Below are positions 8,224 to 17,700 of a stretch of DNA of 64,000 nt, one piece after another (within the stretch, counting starts at the first letter, position 1; each line of letters opens with the position of its first letter). A program made the translations under genes and the position numbers. The stretch covers positions 50,881 through 114,880 of the forward strand of contig UQVS01000006.1 of assembly GCA_900544615.1 (NCBI GenBank), written 5' to 3'. This stretch comes from an uncultured Oscillibacter sp. (GTDB lineage: Bacteria > Bacillota > Clostridia > Oscillospirales > Oscillospiraceae). A model generated the notes under the pieces. It was not told the origin of the DNA. It saw nothing but the letters and a program-made list of their open reading frames with translations, and did not search any database.

Positions 8224-8589
8224 TCAGTTCTGCGTCAGCACGCCGCTGAGATCCAGAGGCTTGCCGTCAGCCCACAGGCGCTCCAGATCGTAGAACGCGC
8301 GAGCCTCCGCACTGAACACGTGGACGCAGATGCAGCCATAGTCCAGCAGCACCCATGTGCCGTCCCGGTAGCCCTCCCGGCGGAGGGGCTTCTCCCCTGC
8401 CTGCTCCTCCAGCAGCTTCTCCACAGAGCCGCACAGGGCGTTGATCTGGGTGTTGGAGCTGCCGGTGGCAATGACAAAATAATCTGCCAGGGTGGTGATA
8501 TCCGTAATCTCAATGGCGGAAATCTCCTTGCCCTTCTTCTCGTCCAGCGCTTTGGCGGCCAGAATGGCCAGTTCCTTCGGTGTCATCAT
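8224..8589 (-). CDS. rsfS: Ribosome silencing factor RsfS
   Basis: A 121-residue RsfS/Iojap protein, which binds uL14 on the large ribosomal subunit and blocks subunit joining when nutrients fall. The family core is clear: EISAIEITDITTLADYFVIATG and the segment GYRDGTWVLLDYGCICVHVF. Length is typical. It is the last gene of a long minus-strand run, 24 bp after the LCP gene. The order nadD-yqeK-LCP-rsfS is common in Clostridia and links it to growth control. Two consecutive ATG codons are possible starts. Confidence 0.95.
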   Translation of the reverse strand: MMTPKELAILAAKALDEKKGKEISAIEITDITTLADYFVIATGSSNTQINALCGSVEKLLEEQAGEKPLRREGYRDGTWVLLDYGCICVHVFSAEARAFYDLERLWADGKPLDLSGVLTQN

Positions 8590-8613
8590 CGTTCAAAATT
8601 CCTTTCTCATGTC

Positions 8614-10155
8614 TCAGGCTTCCGGCGGCAGCGGCTCGCCGGTAACGGGATCTGTAGTCTGCGTGCCGGAACCCCCGGATTCGGTGGGTTCCGTCGGCAC
8701 GACAATGATGCCGGAGTTATCCGGCTCCTCCGGCGTCTCTCCGCTGCCGGAGCCGTTTTCTCCGCCGGTGGAGCCGTTTTCTCCGCCGGTGGAGGCATCG
8801 GAACCGCCTGTTTCCGGCTCCTGCGGTGTGGTGGGTTCCGTCGCAGGCATATCCGTCCCGGTTTTCGTCTCGCTGGGGGCAATGACCTCCCCGGTATCCG
8901 GGTCGATCAGGTTGCCGTTGGAGTCCATATCGTAGTCCTTGGCGGGTTCATCCTTTTTCCCGCTGCTGATCACCGGTGCTGCGGCGGCCTTGCTGTCCTC
9001 CACATGGCCGGTGGTGGAGCTGACAGAACCATCGCTGTTGACGGACATAATGTCCAGATCGCTCATGGTAGACGGCTCCACAAAGGGGCTCAGCTCGTTG
9101 TTCACCAGCTCCAGCAGTTCCTGGGCGTTGGGCGTCACATAGGACTGGTAGCTGTGATACACCCGGCTCCAGCAGGACACGTTTTTATTGGGCATGGTCA
9201 CAAAATTCACCTTTTCCGTGTCCAGCTTAGCGCCGCTGCTGTTGCCCAGAAATGCCTGCTTGGCAAACCAGAGCATATTCTGGAAACTGAGATCCGTCTC
9301 CACGTTTTCATTGAACACCTTGATAAACTCATTGACCTTCGTGATGTTTTTCAGGCTCATCAGCTGTTCGATCATGGCTTTCAGCAATCCCTGCTGGGTC
9401 TTGATGCGGCCCAGATCGCCGTCGGGATAGCCCAGCATCTTGCCGTTTTTGCGGTTGTCATGGCGGTAACGGAGTACCTGCATGGCGTCGTCGCCGCTGA
9501 GAAGCCGGTAGCCCTTGGTCTGGTGGATGGAGAGGTCCTGAACAGGATCCTCATAGTTCATGTCGCGGGGGACGTCAAAATACACGCCGCCCATGGCGTC
9601 CACGATCTTGCCCACGGCTTCCCACTCCACAATCACCTGATAGTCCGGCTCGAAGCCCACCAGCTGAGAGATTTCTTTATAGAGGGCCTTGATGCCCTTT
9701 TCTCCGCCGCCGTAATAATTATAAACGGAATTGATCCGCTTGATGTCCCACGGAACGTTGACCATGGTATCCCGCGGAATGGACATGACGGTGGCCTTCT
9801 GGTTGGTGATATCATAGCTGGCCAGCAGCATGGTGTCCGTGTTGCCGCCGCCGCCCGTGTCCCGACCAAGGATCAGCACCGTGTAATCATCCTCGCTCTT
9901 GCGCTGGCCGCTGACCCGCGGCTGCACGCCGTCTCCGTAGTCGATGCCGTTTTCTGTCTGCGTGCCGTCGGGCTTGGTACCGCCCGGCAGTTCCGGCTTG
10001 ACGAACACGGATTTCCACGCCACAACGGCCAGCAGCACCGCCGCCAGCACGATCGCCGCTGCCAGCAGCCATTTCTGCTGCTTTGTCAGGCGGCCGGGCT
10101 TCTTTGTCTGTTTGGGTTCTTTCTTCTCTAAACGCTTTCCAATATTCTCTGCCAT
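8614..10155 (-). CDS. LytR-CpsA-Psr family cell-wall glycopolymer ligase
   Basis: A 513-residue LCP protein, a family that transfers undecaprenyl-linked polymers such as teichoic acid or capsule to peptidoglycan outside the membrane. A cytoplasmic basic stretch is followed by a transmembrane helix (about residues 29-50), then the LCP domain with DYTVLILGRD, NTDTMLLASYD and SIPRDTMVNVP, whose Arg/Asp residues bind the lipid pyrophosphate. The last 130 residues are a Glu/Thr/Pro/Gly-rich disordered tail with a tandem GENGSTG repeat encoded by two 21-bp DNA copies near 8755-8796, so tail length may vary. It lies 4 bp after nadD/yqeK. Confidence 0.93.
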   Translation of the reverse strand: MAENIGKRLEKKEPKQTKKPGRLTKQQKWLLAAAIVLAAVLLAVVAWKSVFVKPELPGGTKPDGTQTENGIDYGDGVQPRVSGQRKSEDDYTVLILGRDTGGGGNTDTMLLASYDITNQKATVMSIPRDTMVNVPWDIKRINSVYNYYGGGEKGIKALYKEISQLVGFEPDYQVIVEWEAVGKIVDAMGGVYFDVPRDMNYEDPVQDLSIHQTKGYRLLSGDDAMQVLRYRHDNRKNGKMLGYPDGDLGRIKTQQGLLKAMIEQLMSLKNITKVNEFIKVFNENVETDLSFQNMLWFAKQAFLGNSSGAKLDTEKVNFVTMPNKNVSCWSRVYHSYQSYVTPNAQELLELVNNELSPFVEPSTMSDLDIMSVNSDGSVSSTTGHVEDSKAAAAPVISSGKKDEPAKDYDMDSNGNLIDPDTGEVIAPSETKTGTDMPATEPTTPQEPETGGSDASTGGENGSTGGENGSGSGETPEEPDNSGIIVVPTEPTESGGSGTQTTDPVTGEPLPPEA

Positions 10156-10159
10156 GGGT

Positions 10160-11356
10160 CTATCTCTTTCCTTTCAGCCAGTCACGCGCTTCTATGGTGG
10201 CGTGATGAACGGGATTTTCCATTTCCGTCATCTCGTCGATGGTCATTTGCAGGCCCATCAACAATCCTTTGTCCAGATCCTCATACACACAGTTCCGCAA
10301 ATCGTTCACGCCGGGAAAATCTCTGGACGGCTCGATGTAATCCGCCAGATAGATGATCTTTTCCAGCAGGGTCATGTCCGCGTGGCCGGTGGTGTGCCAC
10401 CAGATGGCGCGGTAAATTTCATCGTCCACGCCGTATACATCCCGCGCGATGGCCGCGCCGGTCTTGGCGTGGAGCAGCTTCAGCGCTTTCTGCTCCAGCT
10501 CGTCCAGTTCAATGCCGTACTGCCGGCAGAGTGCCAGCTGTTCCGGCATCTCCAGCTTCTTCGTGCAGTCGTGGAGCAGCGCCGCCACGCGGGCCTTCTC
10601 CACATCCGCGCCGTAGCGCTCCGCCAGGCGGATGGCCTCCTGCTCCGTGCCCAGCACATGGGGGATTCGCTTGTGCTTCAGGTAGCTGAGGGCCACGGGC
10701 CGCAGCTGGGAAAGGGACAAAGCTTTCAGGTTGACATCCGTTCCGTACAAATGGTTTTTCAGGATGTAGCCGTACACCGCCGGGGGCAGGAGGTTCCCGC
10801 CCTTCCCTGCCGCCAACTCCTTCCGCAGCTCCGTGGAGGAAATGTCGATCACGCCGGGAACCGTCAGGGTAAAAATCCGGATGTTCGGATACAGGCGGTA
10901 CAGATTGTCCCGCTGGGCGGAAAACAGGGGTTCGATGTCCTCCTCCGTCCGTCCGAATGCGGCGATGCCTGCCAGCGACGCGATTTTTTCCGGCTCGTGC
11001 CATGTGTGGAAGCTGAGGAACATATCCGTTCCCATCAGCAGCCACAGCTCGTCCTCAGGATACCGGGCTTTCAGCTCCGCCAGTGTGTCGGAGGTATAGC
11101 TCTTTCCCTGACGGTGCAGCTCCATGTCCAGCGTTTCCACCCGGTCGCCCAGTCCCAGCTGCTCCCCGGCCAGACGGGTCATTTCCAGCCGCTGCTCCGC
11201 CGTGGGGCTGCCGGCAGGCAGATCCTTATGGGGCGGGATGCTGGCGGGGATCAGCAGCAGCTTGTCCAGCTTCAGCATGGAAAAGACCGCGGCGGCCGCC
11301 GTCAGATGTCCCAGATGCGGCGGGTTGAAGGTTCCGCCGTAAATTCCGATTTTCAA
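10160..11356 (-). CDS. nadD: Fused nicotinate-nucleotide adenylyltransferase and YqeK-type HD hydrolase
   Basis: A 398-residue fusion. Residues 1-about 200 are NadD (nicotinate mononucleotide + ATP to deamido-NAD), with KIGIYGGTFNPPHLGH and the C-terminal motif DISSTELRKEL. Residues about 210-398 are a YqeK-like HD phosphohydrolase (HDCTKK, HARTGAA-type histidines, IWWHTTGHADMT), a family that splits Ap4A. In most Bacillota these are two adjacent genes. I start at the TTG at 11356, which gives LKIGIYGG as expected; the open frame extends 52 codons further without family likeness. AGGAG lies 11 bases upstream. Confidence 0.92.
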   Translation of the reverse strand: MKIGIYGGTFNPPHLGHLTAAAAVFSMLKLDKLLLIPASIPPHKDLPAGSPTAEQRLEMTRLAGEQLGLGDRVETLDMELHRQGKSYTSDTLAELKARYPEDELWLLMGTDMFLSFHTWHEPEKIASLAGIAAFGRTEEDIEPLFSAQRDNLYRLYPNIRIFTLTVPGVIDISSTELRKELAAGKGGNLLPPAVYGYILKNHLYGTDVNLKALSLSQLRPVALSYLKHKRIPHVLGTEQEAIRLAERYGADVEKARVAALLHDCTKKLEMPEQLALCRQYGIELDELEQKALKLLHAKTGAAIARDVYGVDDEIYRAIWWHTTGHADMTLLEKIIYLADYIEPSRDFPGVNDLRNCVYEDLDKGLLMGLQMTIDEMTEMENPVHHATIEARDWLKGKR

Positions 11357-11378
11357 GAAAATTCCATCTCCTGTGCGT

Positions 11379-11837
11379 TTAGTCAATTTTTCCGGCTCTC
11401 CGAAGCTGCAAAGCTTCGTCCAGCAGTTCATAAAGCGGGCCGCAGTCCAGCTCATAGACCTTGGAGGAGGTCCCTGTCCCGGATACGCGCATTGCATCCG
11501 GAGCGATTTCAAGATGGCAGAGGTATCCGCTGCGCCCCGCTACAAAAACATCCCAGTCCACTTCCATCATGTCCAGCGCCCTGTGGGCTTCCGTTTTTTC
11601 CAGCTGATTCAGTGCATCTGCAAAGGCTTCAACGGTTTCCGCGTCCGTGATGATATATTTGCCGGAATTCCATTCCCTGCTTTCGTCCCAGCAGTTAATT
11701 TCCAGCGCCGCCGGAATCCGCTGAATGGGCAGCGGGCCGTCGGTGCGGACGCTCTCCGCACCGATCAGAAGCGCCACCGCGCTGACGATGAGCAAAATGC
11801 CAAGGGCAAAAAATCTGCTCTCCCGTAGTTCCCGCAT
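11379..11837 (-). CDS. Unrecognised membrane-anchored extracytoplasmic protein
   Basis: A 152-residue protein with one hydrophobic helix at residues 9-26 and an outside domain rich in acidic residues. No family or catalytic motif is recognised. It fits into the operon between yhbY and nadD/yqeK, with gaps of 18 and 22 bp, so it is probably expressed with the ribosome-assembly and NAD genes. An uncleaved signal anchor is more likely than a lipoprotein, as no lipobox Cys is present. Confidence 0.72.
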   Translation of the reverse strand: MRELRESRFFALGILLIVSAVALLIGAESVRTDGPLPIQRIPAALEINCWDESREWNSGKYIITDAETVEAFADALNQLEKTEAHRALDMMEVDWDVFVAGRSGYLCHLEIAPDAMRVSGTGTSSKVYELDCGPLYELLDEALQLRRAGKID

Positions 11838-11855
11838 AGAGCCTCCTTTTTGTGC

Positions 11856-12185
11856 TTACGCCTGCCGCTTCCCGACGGACTTCACCAGCTGGATGCGCTT
11901 CTCTTTCGGCTTGCTGTGGCTCTCCCGGTACAGCACGAACTTCGTGCCGATCACCTGCACCACTTCGCTGCGGGTGGCCTTGGCCAACTCCTGCGCCGCC
12001 AGACGGGCATCGTACTCGATATTGTTTTCCAGAACCTTGCCCTTAATCAGCTCCCGCGCCTCCAGCGCGTCATCAGCCTGCTTGACGAGGTTCTCTCCGA
12101 TGCCGTCCTTGCCGATATGGAGGATGGTGTCCATGGTGTTGGCCAGCCCCCGCAGCTGTGCCCGCTGTTTGCTTGTCAGTTCCAT
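11856..12185 (-). CDS. yhbY: YhbY-type ribosome-assembly RNA-binding protein
   Basis: A 109-residue CRS1/YhbY (CRM) domain protein that binds pre-50S particles. The segment MELTSKQRAQLRGLANTMD and the glycine-rich loop HIGKDGIGENLVKQADDAL are diagnostic. Length and position next to nadD are usual for Bacillota. An AAGGAA ribosome site precedes the ATG, and the gap to the upstream zinc-ribbon gene is 10 bp. Confidence 0.94.
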   Translation of the reverse strand: MELTSKQRAQLRGLANTMDTILHIGKDGIGENLVKQADDALEARELIKGKVLENNIEYDARLAAQELAKATRSEVVQVIGTKFVLYRESHSKPKEKRIQLVKSVGKRQA

Positions 12186-12195
12186 AAAATTCCTT

Positions 12196-12423
12196 TCATT
12201 TGGGCTTCTTGGCCCAGCGTTCTCTGATATCGTCCAAATTGCTTTTCCGCAGCCATTCCTCGGAGTAGCCGCAGGTGCAGCAGACGAAGCGGTCTACCGG
12301 AGCCGCATCGAGTATCCCCAGCGGCACTTCATTACAGCAAAAACGTCCGCTTCCCGAAGCCGTTCCCGGCACCTTTACGATGTCCGTTCCCCCGCACTTG
12401 GGGCATACGCCTGTCTTTTTCAT
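12196..12423 (-). CDS. Small zinc-ribbon protein
   Basis: A 75-residue protein with two CxxC knuckles, CPKCGG at residues 7-12 and CCTCG near residue 50, forming a likely zinc ribbon, then a charged C-terminus. GAGGAG precedes the ATG. It lies between rdgB and yhbY on the same strand. No specific family is recognised; a protein-protein or RNA-binding role is only a guess. Confidence 0.75.
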   Translation of the reverse strand: MKKTGVCPKCGGTDIVKVPGTASGSGRFCCNEVPLGILDAAPVDRFVCCTCGYSEEWLRKSNLDDIRERWAKKPK

Positions 12424-12492
12424 ACAGCTTCTCCTCTCTGATCAGCCTGTTTTCAGAAGTTCCCGCGCGCCTTATCCCCACGCGCCGGGCTG

Positions 12493-13098
12493 TTATTTAA
12501 TAGACGGATTTTCCTTCAGATAAGTTTCCAGTTTCCCGGTAAATTCCCGCAGAGCTTTGCCGCGATGGGAAATTTCCGCCTTTTCCTCCTGAGTCAGCTG
12601 TGCAAAGGTCTTTGCCTTGTCAGGCACAAAGAATACAGGGTCATAACCGAACCCGTTGTCTCCCATAGGCGCAAAGGCGATGGTGCCGGGGGCCTGTCCC
12701 TCAGCGGTGATGGTATCGCCGTTGGGGAAGGCGCAGGCAATGGCGCAGGTAAAATGCGCCGCCCGCGTGGTCTGCCCCCGGAGGTTTTGCAGCAGCAGAG
12801 TATACCGGCCTTGATCGTCCAGCCCCTCGCCGCCGTACCGGGCGGAATACACGCCGGGTGCGCCGTTGAGCGCGTCCACGCAGAGGCCGGAATCGTCGGC
12901 AATGGCCGGAAGCTTTGCCAGCTCGCAGATGGCTTTTGCTTTCAGCATGGCGTTTTCCGCAAAGGTGACGCCGGTCTCTTCCACATCCACGGTGATCCCC
13001 AGATCCCTGGGACTGACCACTTCCACGCCGAACTGGCTCAGAATGGCCCCCATCTCCCGGATCTTATTGGGATTGTGGGTCGCAAGCACAAATTTCAT
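12493..13098 (-). CDS. rdgB: XTP/dITP diphosphatase
   Basis: A 201-residue Ham1/RdgB enzyme that hydrolyses non-canonical purine triphosphates such as dITP and XTP to monophosphates, keeping them out of DNA and RNA. The N-terminal LATHNPNKIREM motif, ADDSGLCVDALNGAPG and GFGYDPVFF are all present. The ATG at 13098 overlaps the last base of the rph stop (TGATG), giving translational coupling; the open frame upstream of it belongs to the rph region. The rph-rdgB pair is conserved in many Bacillota. Confidence 0.96.
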   Translation of the reverse strand: MKFVLATHNPNKIREMGAILSQFGVEVVSPRDLGITVDVEETGVTFAENAMLKAKAICELAKLPAIADDSGLCVDALNGAPGVYSARYGGEGLDDQGRYTLLLQNLRGQTTRAAHFTCAIACAFPNGDTITAEGQAPGTIAFAPMGDNGFGYDPVFFVPDKAKTFAQLTQEEKAEISHRGKALREFTGKLETYLKENPSIK

Positions 13099-13820
13099 CA
13101 CAGCTTCCCTCCCAGTGCTTCCTTCTGGATTTTCAGCAGCTCCCGGTTGCCCTTGGCACACAGCCGCACCAGTTCCTGCTGCTCGTTCAGGGTAAAGGCC
13201 CGGCCCTCGCCGGTACCCTGCAACTCGATGATCTCCCCCAGCTCGTTCATTACGCAGTTGAGATCCACCTGCGCCCGGCTGTCCTCGCTGTACTGCAAGT
13301 CCAGCATAGGCTGCTCGTCCACAATTCCGGCGGACACACCGGTGACGAAGTGACGGATGGGGGTAGAGCCAAGATATCCCTCCTCCACCAGCTTCCGGCA
13401 GGCCAACGCCAGCGCCACAAAGCCGCCGGTGACGGAAGCGGTGCGGGTACCGCCGTCCCCCTGCAAAACATCGCAGTCGATGTTGATGGTTCGCTCACCC
13501 AGTGCTTTCATATCCACGGCAGCCCGGAGACTGCGGCCCACCAGCCGCTGAATTTCCGCGCTGCGTGGGCTGAGCTTCAGCTTGGCGATGTCCCGCTTGC
13601 TGCGCTCCCGGTTGGCGCGGGGCAGCATGGAATACTCCGCCGTGACCCAGCCCTCACCCTCCGCCACATGGGGTGGGGTCTTATTCTCGATGCTGGCGCA
13701 GCAGAGCACCTTGGTGTCGCCGCACTCGATCAGGCAGCTCCCCTCCGGGAACTTCACAAAATCCGTCGTAATTTTAATGGGGCGCAGCTCATCATACGCC
13801 CGACCGTCCTTTCTGGTCAT
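13098..13820 (-). CDS. rph: Ribonuclease PH
   Basis: A 240-residue phosphorolytic 3'-exoribonuclease that trims the 3' ends of tRNA precursors. It starts MTRKDGRAYDELRPIKI and carries the conserved blocks GEGWVTAEYSMLPRAN and DCDVLQGDGGTRTASVTGG. Length is standard. It lies 52 bp after ftsY and overlaps rdgB by one base. Confidence 0.97.
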   Translation of the reverse strand: MTRKDGRAYDELRPIKITTDFVKFPEGSCLIECGDTKVLCCASIENKTPPHVAEGEGWVTAEYSMLPRANRERSKRDIAKLKLSPRSAEIQRLVGRSLRAAVDMKALGERTINIDCDVLQGDGGTRTASVTGGFVALALACRKLVEEGYLGSTPIRHFVTGVSAGIVDEQPMLDLQYSEDSRAQVDLNCVMNELGEIIELQGTGEGRAFTLNEQQELVRLCAKGNRELLKIQKEALGGKL

Positions 13821-13872
13821 GGAAAATCCTCCTATTCCTTCGCAGCGGATGCAGCTGCATCCGGGATGTTCG

Positions 13873-14745
13873 TCAGATAATGGCCTTTACATAGTCCCCG
13901 GCGTCAAAGGGCTTCAGATCGTCGATGCCCTCGCCCACGCCGGCGAACTTCACAGGGACGCCCAGTTCACGGGCAATGGCAATGACAATGCCGCCCTTGG
14001 CGGTGCCGTCCAGCTTGGTGAGGACAATGCCCGTCAGCCCTGCCGTCTCTTTGAACGTCCGGGCCTGAATCAGCCCGTTCTGGCCGGTGGTGGCGTCCAG
14101 CACCAGCAGCGTCTCCCGGTCGCAGCCGGGACATTCCCGGTCAATGATCTTGGAGAGCTTGGCCAGCTCCGCCATAAGGTTCGCCTTGTTGTGGAGCCGT
14201 CCGGCAGTGTCGCACAGCACCACATCCACGTTCCGGGCCTTGGCGGCCTGAAGTGCGTCGAACAGCACTGCGCCGGGATCGGCGCCCTCATACTGCCGGA
14301 CGATCTCGCACCCGGCCCGCTCCGCCCAGATCTCCAGCTGGTCGGCGGCGGCAGCCCGGAAGGTGTCGGCGGCGCAGAGCAGCACCCGCTTGCCCTGCTT
14401 ACGCAGGCTGGCGGCCACCTTACCGATGGAGGTGGTCTTGCCCACGCCGTTGACGCCGATGAAAATGCAGACGCTGGGCTTTGTGTCCAGCTTCAAGGAG
14501 GTGTCCCCCACCTCCATTTCCGCCATCAGGATCTCCCGCAGGGCTTCCCGAACTTCCTCCTGCCCCTGCAGATGCTCCTTGCGGACTTTGGTACGCAGCT
14601 TCTCCACCGCGTCCGTGGCGGCATCCACTCCCAGATCCGCCATGATGAGGGTCTCCTCCAGCTCCTCAAAAAAGGCCTCGTCCGCCTCGGTGAAGCCGGA
14701 GAACAGATTGCTGGTGATTTTTTTCAGCTTGTCAAAAAAGCCCAT
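13873..14745 (-). CDS. ftsY: Signal recognition particle receptor FtsY
   Basis: A 290-residue SRP GTPase that docks ribosome-SRP complexes at the membrane. After a short acidic N-region come the NG domain motifs GVNGVGKTTSIGK (near residue 97), DTFRAAAADQL, DTAGRLHNKANLM and TKLDGTAKGG. The long acidic A domain of the E. coli protein is absent, as usual in Bacillota. AAAGGAG precedes the ATG. It directly follows smc, the standard smc-ftsY order. Confidence 0.97.
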   Translation of the reverse strand: MGFFDKLKKITSNLFSGFTEADEAFFEELEETLIMADLGVDAATDAVEKLRTKVRKEHLQGQEEVREALREILMAEMEVGDTSLKLDTKPSVCIFIGVNGVGKTTSIGKVAASLRKQGKRVLLCAADTFRAAAADQLEIWAERAGCEIVRQYEGADPGAVLFDALQAAKARNVDVVLCDTAGRLHNKANLMAELAKLSKIIDRECPGCDRETLLVLDATTGQNGLIQARTFKETAGLTGIVLTKLDGTAKGGIVIAIARELGVPVKFAGVGEGIDDLKPFDAGDYVKAII

Positions 14746-14791
14746 GGTAAACTCCTTTTTCTGCGGTGTACCGGGAAATATACCCCGGATT

Positions 14792-17700
14792 TCATTGGAT
14801 TTTCAGTTCCTTCGCCATGTCGTTCAGATTGATGGTCAGGATCTTGCTGACGCCCTGCTCCTGCATGGTGATGCCGTAAAGGACGTCGGCGGCCTCCATG
14901 GTACCCCGGCGGTGGGTGATGACGATAAACTGAGTCTTATCCGCCAGCGTCCGCATATAGCGGGCGGTACGCACCACGTTGGCCTCGTCCAGCGCTGCCT
15001 CGATCTCGTCCATGATGCAGAACGGGGTGGGATGCACTTTCAGGATGGCAAAGTACAGAGCAATGGCCACAAAGGCTTTCTCGCCGCCGGAAAGCAGCGA
15101 AATGGTTTTCAGCGCCTTGCCCGGCGGCTGGGCCTTGATCTCGATGCCGCAGTCCAGAATGTTCTCCGGGTCCTCCAGCTCCAGCTTGGCCTGACCGCCG
15201 CCGAACAGCTCCACAAAGGTCTGCTCGAAGCTCTCGCTGAGAAGCTTGAACTGCTGGGCAAAAATTTCGGTCATCTGCTCCGTGATCTCCCGGATGATGC
15301 CGGTCAGCTCGCCCTTGGCTTTCTCCACGTCGTCCCGCTGATCCGTCAGATATGTATACCGTCCGTTGACCCGCTGGAACTCGTCGATGGCCCCCACATT
15401 GATGGTGCCGAGACTGTTGATCTCCCGTTTCAGCTCCGCCACCCGGCGGGACGCCTTCGGGACGCTTTCCAGCTCGATCCGCTGGGTCTGAGCGTCGGAA
15501 TGGCTCAGCTCATAGGTTTCCCACAGCTTATCCAGAATCTGCTTTTCCTCCATGGCGGAGGTGGTCAGCTTCGTTTCCAGCCTGCTGGCTGCCCGCTCCA
15601 GATTCAGGAGGGTTTCGTTCATCTCCTGCCCGGCGCGGCTCTTGGCGGTACGCTCCGCTTCCAGCGCGATCTTCTCCTGACTGATGACCGCCAGCCGCTC
15701 CGCAATGGCGGCGCTCTGCGCTTTCAGTTCCGCCTGCGCGGCCTTCCGCTGCCCGATCTCCTCCTGCGCAGTTCCGATCTGCTGCCGGTACTGGGCAAGG
15801 GCCGCCTCCTTCTGGCTTCGGTCGCCGGACAGCTCCGCCGCCAGCTGCCGCAGGTCGGCAGCCCGGCGCAGTGCGCCCTCCCGGTTGGCGGTAACTGACG
15901 CCAGATCCGCCTTATGGGCGGCAATGGTCTCCGCCAGCTGGCCGGACTGGGCCAGCAGCTCGCTCTGGCCGGAGAGGATCGCCTCCGCCTGCACCCGGCA
16001 TCCGGCGGCTTCCGCCTCCTGCTCCGCTACGGTTTGTTCCGCCGCCGCGGCTCTGCCCTCGTTATCCTTGATCCGGCCGTCAATGGCTTCCAGTTCTCCG
16101 TTCAGGTTTTCAATGCTCTCCCGCAGATTGGCAAGCAGCATATCAAACTGGTTTTTGATTCCCTGTAACCTCAGCACCTCATCCTCCGCCGCACGGCGCT
16201 GGGACTCTGCGGTAGACAGTTCATACTGTGCGGCGTCCAGCTCCCTCTGGGACGCTTCCTCCGCCGCTCTGGCCTCCTCCAGCTTTCGGTGCATCTCCGC
16301 CGTCCGGCTGTTCAGCCGTTCCAGCTCTGCCGCCCGGCTCAGAACGCCGGCGCTGCGGCTGGTAGAGCCGCCGGTCATGGAGCCGCCCCGGTTGATAACC
16401 TGTCCGTCCAGCGTCACGATCCGAAACGCATTTCGGTATTTCCGGGCCATGGCAATACCGCAGTCCAGATCCTCGGCGATCACCGTCCTGCCCAGAAGGC
16501 TATTGAAAATATTGGTATACTTCGGGTCGAAGCGCACCAGCCGGGACGCCACGCCCACAAAGCCGAATTCCTGTTCCACGCCCCGCTCCCGAAGCTCGTC
16601 GCCCCGGATGGCGGTCAGAGGCAGGAAGGTCGCCCGTCCGCCGTCCCGCTGTTTCAGAAAGGCAATGGCGCTCTTGGCGTCCTCCTCCCGGTCAACCACG
16701 ATGTTCTGCAAGCCCGCTCCCAGAGCGATCTCAATGGCCAGGGAGTATTTGCCGTCGGTTTTCATCAGGCTTGCCACGGGGCCGTGAATCCCCCGCAGGT
16801 GATTCTGCGCCTGACAGACCAGCTTCACCGCCTTGTTGAAGCCCTCGTAGTCCTTCTCCATTTCCGTCAGCAGACGGATACGGTTATCCAGCGCCCCTGT
16901 ATCCATGGTAAGCTTTACCCGGTTTTCTGCGGCGGCGGCGGCTTTTTTCTTCCGCTCCTCCATCCGCAGGGCGTGTCCGCTGATGATATTGGCGGCGGCT
17001 TCCGCCTCGTCCTGCGCGTCCTCCAGAGCGCGGCGGTTGGATCTGGCTTCCGTTCCCTTTTCCTCCAGCTGCCGCTCTGCGGCTTCTTTGTCCGCTGCGG
17101 CAGCAGTCCGGCGCGCCTTGATCTGCTCCGTCTCCGCCCGAACGGCGGCGGCCTCCGCCCGCGCGTCCGCGGCAGCAGCAATGGCCATGGCCTCCCGGCC
17201 CCGGAGTGCTTCCGCCTCCGCGGCGGCGCCGCCCGCCTGCTCCGACGCTGCCTGCGCCTGCGCCAGCAGGGCATCCAGCTCCGCGTTCAATTCTGCGGCC
17301 TGCTGCTCCAGCTCCGCCGCCTTTGCGTCCTGCTCTGCCGCCTGCGCTTCATAGCCGCCGGTGCGGCTCTCGGATTCCTCCAGCTCGCTCTCCGCCCGCC
17401 GGATATTCTCTGTCAGATGATAGATGCTGCTCTCCAGCACGGCTACCGCAGAGTCCTGCTCCGCCGTTTTCGCATCCAGACCGGCGGCGTCCTTCCGCAA
17501 CGTTTCCGCCTCGATATCCTTTTCCTGCATCCGCTGGCCGAACTGTTCGTTTTCCGCAAACAGGGCGTCCATACTCGCCCGTGCCTCATCCCGTTCCCGT
17601 TCCGCGTTCCGCAGGTCGATTTCCAGCTTCCGGGCGTTGGCTTTCAGCGTTTCCAGATTTTCCAGCCACAGGGAGATCTCCAAGACCCGCATCTCATCCC

